Assembly: GCF_013410945.1 (NCBI RefSeq)
Contig: NZ_JACCCH010000001.1
Location: 1,240,001 to 1,304,000, forward strand
Length of the DNA stretch: 64,000 nucleotides
From: Leifsonia sp. AK011
GTDB lineage: Bacteria; Actinomycetota; Actinomycetes; Actinomycetales; Microbacteriaceae
Direction of reading: 5' to 3'
Shown: piece by piece, positions 47,018 to 55,251 of the stretch
Numbering within the stretch: position 1 is the stretch's first letter
How the letters are laid out: the number at the start of each line of letters is the position of its first letter
Program-made: the position numbers and the translations under genes
The notes under the pieces: model-generated
The model's database searches: none
The model's input: only the letters and a program-made list of their open reading frames with translations
Told to the model about the DNA's origin: nothing

Positions 47018-47899
47018 GTGACCGGTGATGCCCCGCGGCGTTCGCGTCGCGGGGCATCCCGCCTGTCCATCCTCGGTCTTGCGCCCTTCGCGGCGTATGT
47101 CGTGCTGTTCCTCGGCCTGCCGACGATGCTCGCGCTGAGCACCGGCTTGTTCGACGGGGACGGTGCCTTCACCACGACGAACCTCGAAGCGCTCGTCGAC
47201 CCGGTCATTGTCCGCACCTTCTGGAACTCGATCTGGCTCTCGGCACTCACCGCCGTCATCGGAGCCGTCGTCGGTGCCGCGGCCTGCTACGCACTGCTCG
47301 ATGCGAAGCCCGACGGCCCCCTCCGCACCGTCGTCGACTCGATCTCCGGTGTGCTCGCCCAGTTCGGCGGCGTCATGCTCGCCTTCGCGTTCGTGACCCT
47401 CATCGGCACGCAGGGCCTGCTCCGTGTGATCCTGCAGAACAATTTCGGCATCGACATCTTCGCGAGCGGCGTCTGGCTCTATGAGGTGCCCGGCCTCGTG
47501 CTGCCCTACATCTACTTCCAGGTGCCGCTGATGATCATCGTCTTCCTGCCGGCGCTGGAGGCTCTCAAGCCGCAGTGGGCGGAGGCATCGGCAACCCTCG
47601 GTGGCACCCGTGCCACATACTGGTGGCGCATCGGGATGCCCGTGCTCGCGCCGAGCTTCATCGGCTCGTTGCTCCTCCTCTTCGCCAACTCGTTCTCGTC
47701 CTACGCGACGGCCGCGGCCCTCACGAGCCAGGGGCAGGGCATCGTGCCCCTGCAGATCCGTGCCGCCCTCACGAGCGAGACGGTGCTCGGCCGGGAGAAC
47801 CTCGCCGGAGCCCTCGCGCTCGGGATGATCGTGGTCATGGTCGTCGTGATGGTCATCTACTCCGTCTTCGAGAGAAGGGCTTCACGATGGCAGCGGTGA
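47018..47899 (+). CDS. ABC transporter permease 1
   Basis: A 293-residue inner-membrane permease with about six spans. The conserved EAA loop reads EALKPQWAEASATLGGTRATYWWRIGMPVLAPSF, the ATPase contact. Its closest type is the PotB-like permease of spermidine/iron/AEP importers. The GTG at 47018 is used; GTG at 46985 would overlap the binding-protein gene. Codons 4-14 form a strong UUCG-capped stem-loop, which probably lowers permease expression relative to the binding protein. The stop lies 13 bases inside permease 2. Confidence 0.88.
   Translation: MTGDAPRRSRRGASRLSILGLAPFAAYVVLFLGLPTMLALSTGLFDGDGAFTTTNLEALVDPVIVRTFWNSIWLSALTAVIGAVVGAAACYALLDAKPDGPLRTVVDSISGVLAQFGGVMLAFAFVTLIGTQGLLRVILQNNFGIDIFASGVWLYEVPGLVLPYIYFQVPLMIIVFLPALEALKPQWAEASATLGGTRATYWWRIGMPVLAPSFIGSLLLLFANSFSSYATAAALTSQGQGIVPLQIRAALTSETVLGRENLAGALALGMIVVMVVVMVIYSVFERRASRWQR
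47027..47058 (+). promoter_or_regulatory. 14-bp stem-loop with UUCG tetraloop at the permease start
   Basis: GATGCCCCGCGGCG and CGTCGCGGGGCATC pair (one G-U) around TTCG. It starts 14 bases after the binding-protein stop and covers codons 4-14 of permease 1. Such stems commonly protect the upstream binding-protein mRNA and keep it more abundant than the permease mRNA. Confidence 0.7.
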
Positions 47900-48714
47900 A
47901 CCGCAGGCTGCAGCGCGCCCACCACCCGGGCCCGACCGCGGCAACGCGCACGATCATCCTCGTTGTCATCACGATCTTCTTCGCCCTGCCGCTCGTGAGC
48001 ATGGTCGAGTTCACGCTCCGCGGCGGACTCGAGGGCGGCTACACGATCGATCGCTGGGTCACCGTCTTCACGGGGCAGCTCGGCCCCGAGTTCAACCAGT
48101 TGTGGATCGCGATCGGCAACTCGCTCGTGCTTGCGGCGGTGACGGTCGTCATCATGCTCGTGCTGCTCGTGCCGACGATGATCCTCATCAAGCTCTCCTT
48201 TCCACGGTTGCGCCCCGTCATGGAGTTCATCTGCCTGCTGCCGATCACGATCCCCGCGATCGTGCTCGTCGTGGGCCTTGCTCCCGTGTATCGCGTCGTG
48301 TCGTCGATCTTCGGCAGCGGCGTGTGGACCCTCGCCTTCGCCTACGGCATCCTTGTGCTGCCCTATGCGTACCGGGCGATCCAGGCCAACCTGGACTCGA
48401 TCGACGTGAAGACGCTCAGTGAAGCCGCGCGGTCGCTCGGGGCGGGATGGGGAACCGTGCTCTTCCGAGTCATCGTGCCGAACCTGCGCCGCGGTCTTCT
48501 CGCTGCATCGTTCATCTCGGTCGCGGTTGTGCTCGGTGAGTTCACGATCGCCTCGCTCCTCAACCGCATCAACCTGCAGACCGCACTTCTCGTGGTGAAC
48601 AAGGCCGATCCCTATATCGCGGTGATCTTCGCACTCCTCGCGCTCGTCTTCGCTTTCCTGCTCCTCGTCATCATCGGTCGGCTCGGGTCGGCTCGTCGTA
48701 AGGACAACTCATGA
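47887..48714 (+). CDS. ABC transporter permease 2
   Basis: A 275-residue second permease of the importer, PotC-like. The EAA loop is IDVKTLSEAARSLGAGWGTVLFRVIVPNLRRGLL near 180. About six spans. The start at 47887 has GAGAAGGG upstream and overlaps permease 1 by 13 bases; its stop overlaps the ATPase ATG by four (ATGA). The two different permeases would form the heterodimeric channel. Confidence 0.9.
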   Translation: MAAVNRRLQRAHHPGPTAATRTIILVVITIFFALPLVSMVEFTLRGGLEGGYTIDRWVTVFTGQLGPEFNQLWIAIGNSLVLAAVTVVIMLVLLVPTMILIKLSFPRLRPVMEFICLLPITIPAIVLVVGLAPVYRVVSSIFGSGVWTLAFAYGILVLPYAYRAIQANLDSIDVKTLSEAARSLGAGWGTVLFRVIVPNLRRGLLAASFISVAVVLGEFTIASLLNRINLQTALLVVNKADPYIAVIFALLALVFAFLLLVIIGRLGSARRKDNS

Positions 48715-49784
48715 CCAACACCATTCCCGTGGCCCCCGCGATCGACCTCGAGCCCGTGTCGGGTGCGCGTGTGGAGCTCGCCGGCGTCGTCAAGTACTAC
48801 GGGCCGCACCGTGCGCTCAACTCGATCAACCTCGCGATCGAACCCGGTGAGTTCATCGCGCTGCTCGGTCCGTCCGGCTGCGGCAAGACGACCGCCCTCC
48901 GGGCCCTGTCGGGGCTCGAGGGCATCGATGGCGGTGAGATATTGATCGACGGTGAGGATGTCGCATCCGTTCCCACCAACCGACGCGACATGGGCATGGT
49001 GTTCCAGTCGTACTCGCTCTTCCCGCACATGACGGTGCTCGAGAACGTGCAGTTCGGGCTGCGGATGCGCCGTGTCCCCGCCGCGGAGCGCAAGGGCCGC
49101 GCGGTGGAAGCGCTCGACATGGTCGGTCTCGCCCAGTTCGGGTCGCGCTACGCCCACCAGCTCTCGGGCGGCCAGCAGCAGCGCGTCGCGCTTGCCCGCG
49201 CTCTCGTCACCCGTCCCCGGGTGCTGCTCCTCGACGAGCCGCTGAGCGCGCTCGATGCCAAGGTGCGGGTACAGCTTCGCGACGAGATCCGCCGCATCCA
49301 GACGGAGCTCGGCATCACTACCGTCTTCGTCACCCACGACCAGGAGGAGGCGCTCGCCGTCGCCGACCGGGTTGCGGTCATGCGCGATGGCGTGATCGAG
49401 CAGGTCGGAACGCCGGAGGAGCTCTACTCGACCCCCGCCAGCCCCTTCGTTGCGGACTTCGTCGGTCTCTCGAATCGTGTGGCTGGCGTCGCTTCGGCGG
49501 GCACGGCAACCGTGCAGGGCGTCGAGCTCGCTATCCTCGGCGCGCCCGTGCGGGACGGGGAGGTCACCGTCTACATCCGCCCCGAGGACATCGCCTTCGC
49601 CACCGAGGGGATTCGGGCCACCGTCGTGGCATCCAGCTTCCTGGGGTCGCTCAGGCGCACCCAGGTACGCCTGGAGGATGACACGCTGCTCTCGATCCAG
49701 CACGAGGTGGACGTGCGCCATGAGCCGGGGGACTCCGTGCACCTGCGGCTCAAGGGTGCGCCCGTGAGCGCCGTACCCCGCTAA
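48711..49784 (+). CDS. ABC transporter ATP-binding protein (CysA/PotA/FbpC type)
   Basis: A 357-residue ATPase. Walker A GPSGCGKTTALRALSG is near 53, the Q-loop in MVFQSYSLFPHMTV, signature LSGGQQQRVALARAL near 150, Walker B LLLDEPLSALD near 172 and the H-loop VFVTHDQEEAL. A C-terminal TOBE domain (about 275-350) contains VYIRPEDIAF and SIQHEVDVRHEPGDSVHLRLK, typical of polyamine, iron or aminophosphonate importers. It ends the operon and powers the heterodimeric channel. Confidence 0.94.
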   Translation: MTNTIPVAPAIDLEPVSGARVELAGVVKYYGPHRALNSINLAIEPGEFIALLGPSGCGKTTALRALSGLEGIDGGEILIDGEDVASVPTNRRDMGMVFQSYSLFPHMTVLENVQFGLRMRRVPAAERKGRAVEALDMVGLAQFGSRYAHQLSGGQQQRVALARALVTRPRVLLLDEPLSALDAKVRVQLRDEIRRIQTELGITTVFVTHDQEEALAVADRVAVMRDGVIEQVGTPEELYSTPASPFVADFVGLSNRVAGVASAGTATVQGVELAILGAPVRDGEVTVYIRPEDIAFATEGIRATVVASSFLGSLRRTQVRLEDDTLLSIQHEVDVRHEPGDSVHLRLKGAPVSAVPR

Positions 49785-49828
49785 GGGGCGAGCGGGCGGC
49801 ATCCGGCGCGTCCGGTGACGGACGAGCC

Positions 49829-49834
49829 TAGACT
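49829..49834 (+). promoter_or_regulatory. -10 hexamer TAGACT, leaderless spacing (AI-2E transporter)
   Basis: TAGACT is followed by six bases and the GTG at 49841, as for mfd. Confidence 0.55.
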
Positions 49835-49840
49835 TGCTCA

Positions 49841-50986
49841 GTGATCTTCGGAAAGCGCACGAGCGCGTCGCAGCCCACGGGCGAGAACGACCTCGTCGCG
49901 CCCGGCCTGTCGATCGCGGCGGCCTACGCGTGGCGCATCCTCGTGGTGCTCGGCCTCGTTGCCGTGCTGGTGTTCCTGGTCATCGAGTTCCGGTACATCG
50001 TCGTCCCATTCTTCGTGGCGATCCTCCTCGGCGCGCTGCTCGTGCCGTTCGTCAACTTCCTCCGTCGGCACCGCTGGCCCAAGGGCATAGCGATCGCGGT
50101 CGCCATGCTCGGCACACTCGGTATCGTCGCTGGGCTCGTCATCCTCGTGGTCACCCAGGTGCGGTCGGGATACCCCGACCTGCAGGCCAAAACGATCGTC
50201 GCCTACGAGAACCTCAAGGTCTGGTTGCTCGACTCCCCGCTTCACCTGACGGATGCCGACATCAACGAGTGGGTCGGCGGGCTCTGGGAGGCGATCCAGC
50301 GCGACAGCGGGGTGCTCGTCAACGGGATCCTCTCGGTCGGGTCGACCGCGGGTCACGTCGGAGCTGGCATCCTTCTGGCGCTCTTCGCGACACTCTTCAT
50401 CCTCATCGACGGTCGGGGCATCTGGAACTGGATCGTCAGGCTCTTCCCGAAGCGGGCGCGGCCAGCTGTCACCGGCTCCGGTGAGGCTGGATGGATCACG
50501 CTCACGACCTTCGTCAAGGTCCAGATCTTCGTCGCCTTCGTTGACGCGGTCGGCATCGGCCTGGGTGCGTGGATCCTCGGGCTGTTCTACGGCGGCTTCC
50601 CGCTCGTGATTCCCATCGCGGTCGCCGTGTTCCTCGGTTCCTTCGTCCCCGTGGTGGGTGCGCTCGTCACGGGCACACTCGCTGTGTTCGTCGCGCTCGT
50701 TTACCTCGGCCCCTTTCCCGCGGTTCTCATGCTCGGCATCGTGCTGCTCGTGCAGCAGATCGAGGGACACGTGCTCCAGCCGCTCATCCTCGGCACGGCG
50801 GTGAAGGTTCACCCCCTCGCGGTGGTGTTCGCGGTCGCCGCGGGAGGGTTCACCGCGGGCATCCCCGGAGCGCTGTTCGCCGTCCCGATCGTCGCCGTCG
50901 CCAACGTCATGGTCAAGTACATCGCGGGCGGCACGTGGCGCGTTGTTCCCCATCCCACCGCAAAGGACATCCTTCCCCATGCCTGA
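49841..50986 (+). CDS. AI-2E family transporter (PerM/TqsA-like membrane protein)
   Basis: A 381-residue membrane protein of the AI-2 exporter superfamily. About seven to eight hydrophobic segments come in two blocks. The conserved features are VPFFVAILLGALLVPFVNFL in the first block, a soluble amphipathic centre, and then FYGGFPLVIPIAVAVFLGSFVPVVGALVTG and QQIEGHVLQPLILGTAVKVHPLAVVFAVAAGG in the second. Members export diverse solutes or work as Na+/H+ antiporters, so quorum-signal export is not implied. It overlaps ilvA by eight bases. Confidence 0.9.
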   Translation: MIFGKRTSASQPTGENDLVAPGLSIAAAYAWRILVVLGLVAVLVFLVIEFRYIVVPFFVAILLGALLVPFVNFLRRHRWPKGIAIAVAMLGTLGIVAGLVILVVTQVRSGYPDLQAKTIVAYENLKVWLLDSPLHLTDADINEWVGGLWEAIQRDSGVLVNGILSVGSTAGHVGAGILLALFATLFILIDGRGIWNWIVRLFPKRARPAVTGSGEAGWITLTTFVKVQIFVAFVDAVGIGLGAWILGLFYGGFPLVIPIAVAVFLGSFVPVVGALVTGTLAVFVALVYLGPFPAVLMLGIVLLVQQIEGHVLQPLILGTAVKVHPLAVVFAVAAGGFTAGIPGALFAVPIVAVANVMVKYIAGGTWRVVPHPTAKDILPHA

Positions 50987-52217
50987 TACCGCTCTCGTCG
51001 GTCCACGACTCGTCGACTTCGAGGCCGCGCGCGACCGGATCGCCACGGTCGTCAACGTCACGCCGATGGAGAGTTCGCGCTACCTCGGCGACGTGCTGGG
51101 CGCGCCGGTCTACCTCAAGTGCGAGAACCTCCAGCGCACGGGCTCGTACAAGATCCGCGGCGCGTACAACCGCCTCTCGCTGCTCAGCGACGAGGAGAAG
51201 GCGCGCGGCGTCGTCGCCGCGTCGGCAGGCAACCACGCCCAGGGTGTCGCCCTCGCCGCACGCGAGCTCGGCATCAAGGCCACGATCTTCATGCCCCTCG
51301 GCGTCCCGCTGCCCAAGCTGCAGGCCACGAGGGACTACGGGGCGGATGTTGTGCTCCGAGGCCACACGGTAGCCGAACCGCTCCTGGCCGCCGCCGAATT
51401 CGCCCGCGAGACCGGCGCGGTGTTCATCCACCCCTTCGACCACGTGGACGTCATCACGGGCCAGGGCACGATGGCTCTCGACATCCTGGACCAGCAGCCG
51501 AACGTCGATACTGTCGTCGTGCCGATCGGCGGGGGAGGGCTCATCTCTGGCCTTGCCAGTGCGATCAAGCAGCGCGCGGCACTCGACGGTCGCACGGTGC
51601 GGGTCATCGGTATCCAGGCGGCGAATGCCGCCGCGTACCCCATCTCCCTCGCGGAGGGTGAGCCGACCGAGATCACGGTCTTCCCGACCATCGCGGACGG
51701 CATCGCAGTGTCGCGCCCCGGGTCGCTCAACTTCGACATCATCAGCAAGGTCGTGGACGAGGTCGTCACGGTGACCGAGGACGAGATGGCTCAGGCGCTG
51801 CTCGTACTGATCGAGCGGGCCAAGCTCATCGTGGAGCCCGCCGGTGCCGTGGGGGTTGCCGCGATACTCGCGGGCAAGATCACGCCGACGGGAACCACCG
51901 TCGTGGTGCTCTCGGGCGGCAACATCGACCCGTTGGTCATGGAACGCGTGATCAGCCACGGGCTCGCGGCATCCGAGCGCTACCTGAAGCTGCGCATTCC
52001 GCTGCCCGATCGCCCCGGCCAGCTGGCGCGTGTCTCCGCGATCGTGGCCGAGTGCAACGCGAACGTCGTGGAGGTGCTGCACACGCGCCACAACGGCGGC
52101 CTGCAGATCAGCCAGGTGGAACTCGAGCTGCACATCGAGACCCGCGGCCCCGAGCACGCCGACCAGGTGCTGGCGGCGCTGCGCGCCGAGGACTTCGAGC
52201 CCCGCGTCGACTTCTAG
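50979..52217 (+). CDS. ilvA: Threonine ammonia-lyase (threonine dehydratase)
   Basis: PLP enzyme converting threonine to 2-oxobutanoate and ammonia. The 412 residues include the PLP Lys in QRTGSYKIRGAYN near 56, SAGNHAQGVA near 85 and the phosphate-binding PIGGGGLISGLA near 183. A single C-terminal ACT-like domain (about 330-412, RLRIPLPDRPGQLARVSAIV) matches the catabolic/short biosynthetic type rather than the double-ACT enzyme. The ATG at 50979 has AAAGGA upstream and overlaps the transporter gene. Regulation by isoleucine or valine would act through the ACT domain. Confidence 0.92.
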   Translation: MPDTALVGPRLVDFEAARDRIATVVNVTPMESSRYLGDVLGAPVYLKCENLQRTGSYKIRGAYNRLSLLSDEEKARGVVAASAGNHAQGVALAARELGIKATIFMPLGVPLPKLQATRDYGADVVLRGHTVAEPLLAAAEFARETGAVFIHPFDHVDVITGQGTMALDILDQQPNVDTVVVPIGGGGLISGLASAIKQRAALDGRTVRVIGIQAANAAAYPISLAEGEPTEITVFPTIADGIAVSRPGSLNFDIISKVVDEVVTVTEDEMAQALLVLIERAKLIVEPAGAVGVAAILAGKITPTGTTVVVLSGGNIDPLVMERVISHGLAASERYLKLRIPLPDRPGQLARVSAIVAECNANVVEVLHTRHNGGLQISQVELELHIETRGPEHADQVLAALRAEDFEPRVDF

Positions 52218-52258
52218 CGCCGGTCGCGCCTAGCGCCACACCAACCACCACTCCTTTT

Positions 52259-52340
52259 GCTTTTCTCCGGAGCTTTCGGCCTGAACTCACACCAGTTACC
52301 CAAGCACAGGGTGATTCCGTCCAAACCTCCGGAAAAGAGC
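52259..52340. other. Structured element between convergent ilvA and greA
   Basis: The 14-base arms at 52259-52272 and 52327-52340 pair with one wobble and one mismatch. Inside, AACT-cacacc-AGTT and ACCC-aagcaca-GGGT make smaller hairpins, giving a branched fold. It could be a bidirectional transcription end or a structured RNA. GGGTGATTCC recalls one motif of c-di-AMP riboswitches, but the remaining conserved blocks are absent. Confidence 0.4.
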
Positions 52341-52383
52341 GATCTCAGCAGGGATGCGTGGGCACACCGCACCTAGGCGCCGG

Positions 52384-52869
52384 CTACGGGATGTACGTCT
52401 CCACCTTGAGCACCTTCACGGTGATCGAGCGCCCGTTGGGGGCCGTGTAGCTGGTCTCGTCGCCGGCGCTCATGCCGATGATCGCCGTGCCGAGCGGGCT
52501 GCCCTCGCTGTACACGTCGAGGTCACTGTCGCCCACGATCTCCCTGCTGCCGATGAGGAACGTCGACTCGTCGCCGAGGATCGTCGCTGTGACGAGGGTG
52601 CCGGGCGCAACCACGCCTGTGGACTCGGGCGCTTCACCGACCACGGAGTTGCGCAGAAGCTCGGTGAGAACACGGATGCGCGCCTCGATCTTGCCCTGCT
52701 CCTCCTTGGCGGCGTGATAGCCGCCGTTCTCCTTGAGGTCACCCTCCTCGCGGGCCGCCTCGATCTTCTTCGCGATCTCGAGCCGGCCCTCGCCGGAGAG
52801 CGACTCGAGCTCCGCGTTCAGGCGGTCAAAGGCTTCCTGGGTCAGCCACGTGACGTTACTGTCGGTCAC
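52384..52869 (-). CDS. greA: Transcription elongation factor GreA
   Basis: Stimulates transcript cleavage by backtracked RNA polymerase. The 161 residues show the N-terminal coiled coil (about 10-78, WLTQEAFDRLNAELESL and EGDLKENGGYHAAKEEQGKIEARI with the acidic tip) and the C-terminal FKBP-like domain (GSREIVGDSDLDVYSEGSPLGTAIIG). The actinobacterial ETSYTAPNGRSITVKVL tail is present. AAGGAG lies upstream of the GTG start. Transcribed leftward, convergent with ilvA. Confidence 0.96.
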   Translation of the reverse strand: MTDSNVTWLTQEAFDRLNAELESLSGEGRLEIAKKIEAAREEGDLKENGGYHAAKEEQGKIEARIRVLTELLRNSVVGEAPESTGVVAPGTLVTATILGDESTFLIGSREIVGDSDLDVYSEGSPLGTAIIGMSAGDETSYTAPNGRSITVKVLKVETYIP

Positions 52870-52950
52870 AGCGTCTCCTTACATGAACGAAACCGGCCAC
52901 GGTGGGCCGGTTCCTGGGGTGTAGCGAGCAAATGGATGTAGCTGTAGAGC

Positions 52951-53370
52951 CTAGGTGAGCCAACAGCGGTAGATCAACCCGGTGACGGCCCGCTCCGAGG
53001 TGCGGACCTGCTCGGTGAAGGTGCGGATCGTGTCATCCGACGGCGGGATGTCCACCACGCGCCATCCCACGATCGCGTAGGTGCTGTTCAGCGCCTGGAC
53101 CGCGCAGGATGCCGGCAGCCCCGGGTCCACCGTGAACTGCCACGTGACACTCACCAGGGAGTCACTCTCGATGCTGTGCGCGGTGTCCTTGGCTTCGAAC
53201 TGCGCGTTGGGTGTCAGGATCCCCGCCCACCAGAGCCACGCCCCGAACACGACGGCGAACGCGATGCCCGCAACGATGGCGATGATCCGGGTCCTGCGGG
53301 CCTGTGACGTCGTGCGCCCGTAGCGGGCGGCAAGCGGGCTGTCGTGCTCGGTGGGCGCAGGGGATGTCAC
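52951..53370 (-). CDS. DUF4307 membrane protein
   Basis: A 139-residue actinobacterial protein of unknown function. The short cytoplasmic N-terminus has LAARYGR, a DUF4307 hallmark. One transmembrane helix (about 28-48) is followed by an extracytoplasmic beta-rich domain with two Cys, in PASCAVQALN and IYRCWLT, that could form a disulphide. It lies upstream of greA on the same strand (81 bp), an order seen in relatives. The GTG start faces the small gene at 53408. Confidence 0.88.
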   Translation of the reverse strand: MTSPAPTEHDSPLAARYGRTTSQARRTRIIAIVAGIAFAVVFGAWLWWAGILTPNAQFEAKDTAHSIESDSLVSVTWQFTVDPGLPASCAVQALNSTYAIVGWRVVDIPPSDDTIRTFTEQVRTSERAVTGLIYRCWLT

Positions 53371-53407
53371 AGGTGGCTTTCGTTAGGCTTACCCAAGGTT
53401 AACGCGG

Positions 53408-53665
53408 ATGGAGCCAGGCAACACCATGAAGACGCTGTGGACGATCGACCCGACCCCGACGCCGATTCCGGCGTTCGAGGGTGACCCCAACATCGTCACG
53501 CCGGGAGTTGTGGGCTTCGCCGTCACGTTCCTCATCGCCGTGGCGACCGTGCTCCTCGTGATCGACATGACCCGTCGCATCCGCCGGGTTCGTTACCGCG
53601 AGGAGATCCGCGAGCAGCTCGTCGCCGAGCAGGAGCTTTCCGCGAACGATGGCGACACGCGCTAG
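53408..53665 (+). CDS. Small single-span membrane protein
   Basis: An 85-residue protein I cannot assign. One transmembrane helix (about 34-54, VGFAVTFLIAVATVLLVIDM) is followed by a very basic stretch RRIRRVRYREEIREQL and an acidic tail. A Pro-rich outer segment (PTPTPIPAFEGDP) precedes the helix. Codon use is gene-like. The ATG at 53408 or the one at 53426 could be the start. Divergent from the DUF4307 gene and convergent with hemolysin III (4-base overlap). Confidence 0.7.
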   Translation: MEPGNTMKTLWTIDPTPTPIPAFEGDPNIVTPGVVGFAVTFLIAVATVLLVIDMTRRIRRVRYREEIREQLVAEQELSANDGDTR

Positions 53666-54402
53666 GCGAGTACCGGCGGGTTGATCGCGACGAGCAGGAT
53701 CGCGACCCAGTGGCACAGGAACGCCAGCAGGGTGCAGAGGTGGAACAGCTCGTGGAAACCGAACTTGCCCGGCCAGGGGTTGGGGCGTTTCAGGCCGTAG
53801 AACACCGCGCCCACCGTGTAGAGCAGGCCACCGGCGATGATCAGTGACATCGTGACGGGTGCCGCCTGGAAGAAGTCGACGATGAACATCATCGCGGCCC
53901 ATCCGAGGATCACGTACAGGGGAACGTAGAGCCACCGCGGAGCCCCGATCCAGAAGATCCGGAAGCCGATACCGAGCAGCGCACCGCTCCACACCAGGAC
54001 AAGCAGGATGGTGGCCTTGTCGGCTGGCAGGCACAGCACAGAGAGCGGCGTGTAGGACCCCGCGATCAGCAGGAAGATATTGGCGTGGTCGAAGCGCTTG
54101 AACGTCGCCTTGACCTTGGGGCTCCAGTTGATGCGGTGGTACAGGGCCGAGATGCCGAACAGCAGCAGGGAGCTGGCGAAGAAGATCGCGGAGCTGACCT
54201 TGGCTGCGACGCCGTCGGCGAGAACCACGAGGATGACGCCGAGCGCGATGGCGAGCGGGAAGGTGCCGGCATGAATCCATCCGCGCCAGGTCGGCTTGGC
54301 GTCGATGGCCTGGTACTCGATCGCGTCCTCGAGGAGCGGGAGGTTGGGGAGCTCAGCTGCCGGGTCTTCGTCGTGCTGGGAATCGGTATCGCTGAGCGCC
54401 AT
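53662..54402 (-). CDS. Hemolysin III / TrhA family (PAQR) membrane protein
   Basis: A 246-residue seven-span membrane protein. The PAQR hallmarks are GISALYHRINWSPKVKATFKRFDHANIFLLIAGSYTP and, near the C-terminus, GFHELFHLCTLLAFLCHWVAIL, whose Ser/His/Asp residues make the zinc site of this superfamily. The N-terminal 40 residues are an acidic, family-atypical extension. Function in bacteria is linked to membrane-lipid homeostasis rather than haemolysis. The ATG is set by TACACT at leaderless distance; the promoter is back-to-back with the prenyltransferase promoter. Confidence 0.92.
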   Translation of the reverse strand: MALSDTDSQHDEDPAAELPNLPLLEDAIEYQAIDAKPTWRGWIHAGTFPLAIALGVILVVLADGVAAKVSSAIFFASSLLLFGISALYHRINWSPKVKATFKRFDHANIFLLIAGSYTPLSVLCLPADKATILLVLVWSGALLGIGFRIFWIGAPRWLYVPLYVILGWAAMMFIVDFFQAAPVTMSLIIAGGLLYTVGAVFYGLKRPNPWPGKFGFHELFHLCTLLAFLCHWVAILLVAINPPVLA

Positions 54403-54408
54403 GGCGCC

Positions 54409-54414
54409 AGTGTA
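54409..54414 (-). promoter_or_regulatory. -10 hexamer TACACT, leaderless spacing (hemolysin III)
   Basis: Minus-strand TACACT is followed by six bases and the ATG at 54402. Confidence 0.5.
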
Positions 54415-54453
54415 TGGCCCCCGACTGGCGGGCGGCTGAACGCCCGGGTGGAC

Positions 54454-54459
54454 TAGCGT
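54454..54459 (+). promoter_or_regulatory. -10 hexamer TAGCGT, leaderless spacing (prenyltransferase)
   Basis: TAGCGT is followed by six bases and the GTG at 54466. This picks that GTG over the next one four bases on. Confidence 0.5.
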
Positions 54460-54465
54460 AGGCGT

Positions 54466-55251
54466 GTGAGTGAGCGCCAGGCGGTATTTGGGCGCGGGCT
54501 ACTGTACGGGCTCTACCAGCGCAGGCTGCGCCGTCAGTTGTCCGCCGGGGAACTCCCGCACCATGTTGCGATGATCATCGACGGCAACCGTCGGTGGGCG
54601 AGGTTGCGCGAGCTCGAGACGGCGGCCCACGGACATCGCGCCGGTGCCGCGAAGTACCGCGAGTTCCTGGAGTGGTGCGACGACCTCGGCATCTCGGTGG
54701 CGACTCTCTACCTTCTCTCGACGGACAACCTGACCGGTCGGACGCCCGAGGAACTCGACGGGCTCTTCGAGATCATCGGTGACCTGGCCGACGACCTCTC
54801 GCATTTCCGGGACTGGCGTATCCAGCACGTCGGGTCGCCGGAGGGTCTGCCCGAGTCGCTGCGCCAGCGCCTTGCCGAGGCGGAGAAGCGCACGGCATCC
54901 AACACCGGTCTCCACGTGAACCTCGCGATCGGCTACGGGGGGCGGCGCGAGATCGCCGACGCGATGCGCAGCATCGTCCAGAAGCACGAGAACTCGGGCG
55001 GCACGCTCGACGCGCTCGCCGAATTGCTGACCCCAGAGCTCATCAGCGAGCACCTGTACACAGGAGGCCAGCCGGACCCCGACCTCATCATCCGCACGTC
55101 GGGCGAGCAGCGCATCAGCGACTTCATGCTCTGGCAGAGCGCGCACAGCGAGCTCTACTTCGTGGAGGCACTCGGACCCGACCTGCGTGAGGTGGACTTC
55201 CTCCGCGCCATGCGCGCGTACGGCACGAGACACAGGAGATTCGGGCAATGA
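54466..55251 (+). CDS. uppS: Isoprenyl (cis-prenyl) transferase, UppS family
   Basis: Condenses isopentenyl diphosphate in Z configuration to make polyprenyl diphosphates for wall glycan carriers. The 261 residues contain the catalytic Asp in HVAMIIDGNRRWAR near 38, STDNLTGRTPEEL, NLAIGYGGRREI and the IPP-binding RTSGEQRISDFMLWQSAHSELYF near 211. Actinobacteria usually have two paralogues, one making a short (Z,E-farnesyl) and one a long product; which this is cannot be read by eye. It overlaps the next gene by four bases (ATGA). Confidence 0.92.
   Translation: MSERQAVFGRGLLYGLYQRRLRRQLSAGELPHHVAMIIDGNRRWARLRELETAAHGHRAGAAKYREFLEWCDDLGISVATLYLLSTDNLTGRTPEELDGLFEIIGDLADDLSHFRDWRIQHVGSPEGLPESLRQRLAEAEKRTASNTGLHVNLAIGYGGRREIADAMRSIVQKHENSGGTLDALAELLTPELISEHLYTGGQPDPDLIIRTSGEQRISDFMLWQSAHSELYFVEALGPDLREVDFLRAMRAYGTRHRRFGQ

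Noticed and set aside
49841-50986. Autoinducer-2 exporter function
   Set aside because: Family membership alone does not show quorum signalling, and no AI-2 synthesis gene is in the window.
52259-52340. Complete c-di-AMP (ydaO-type) riboswitch
   Set aside because: Only the GGGTGATTCC-like element is present; the other conserved blocks and a sensible downstream gene are missing.
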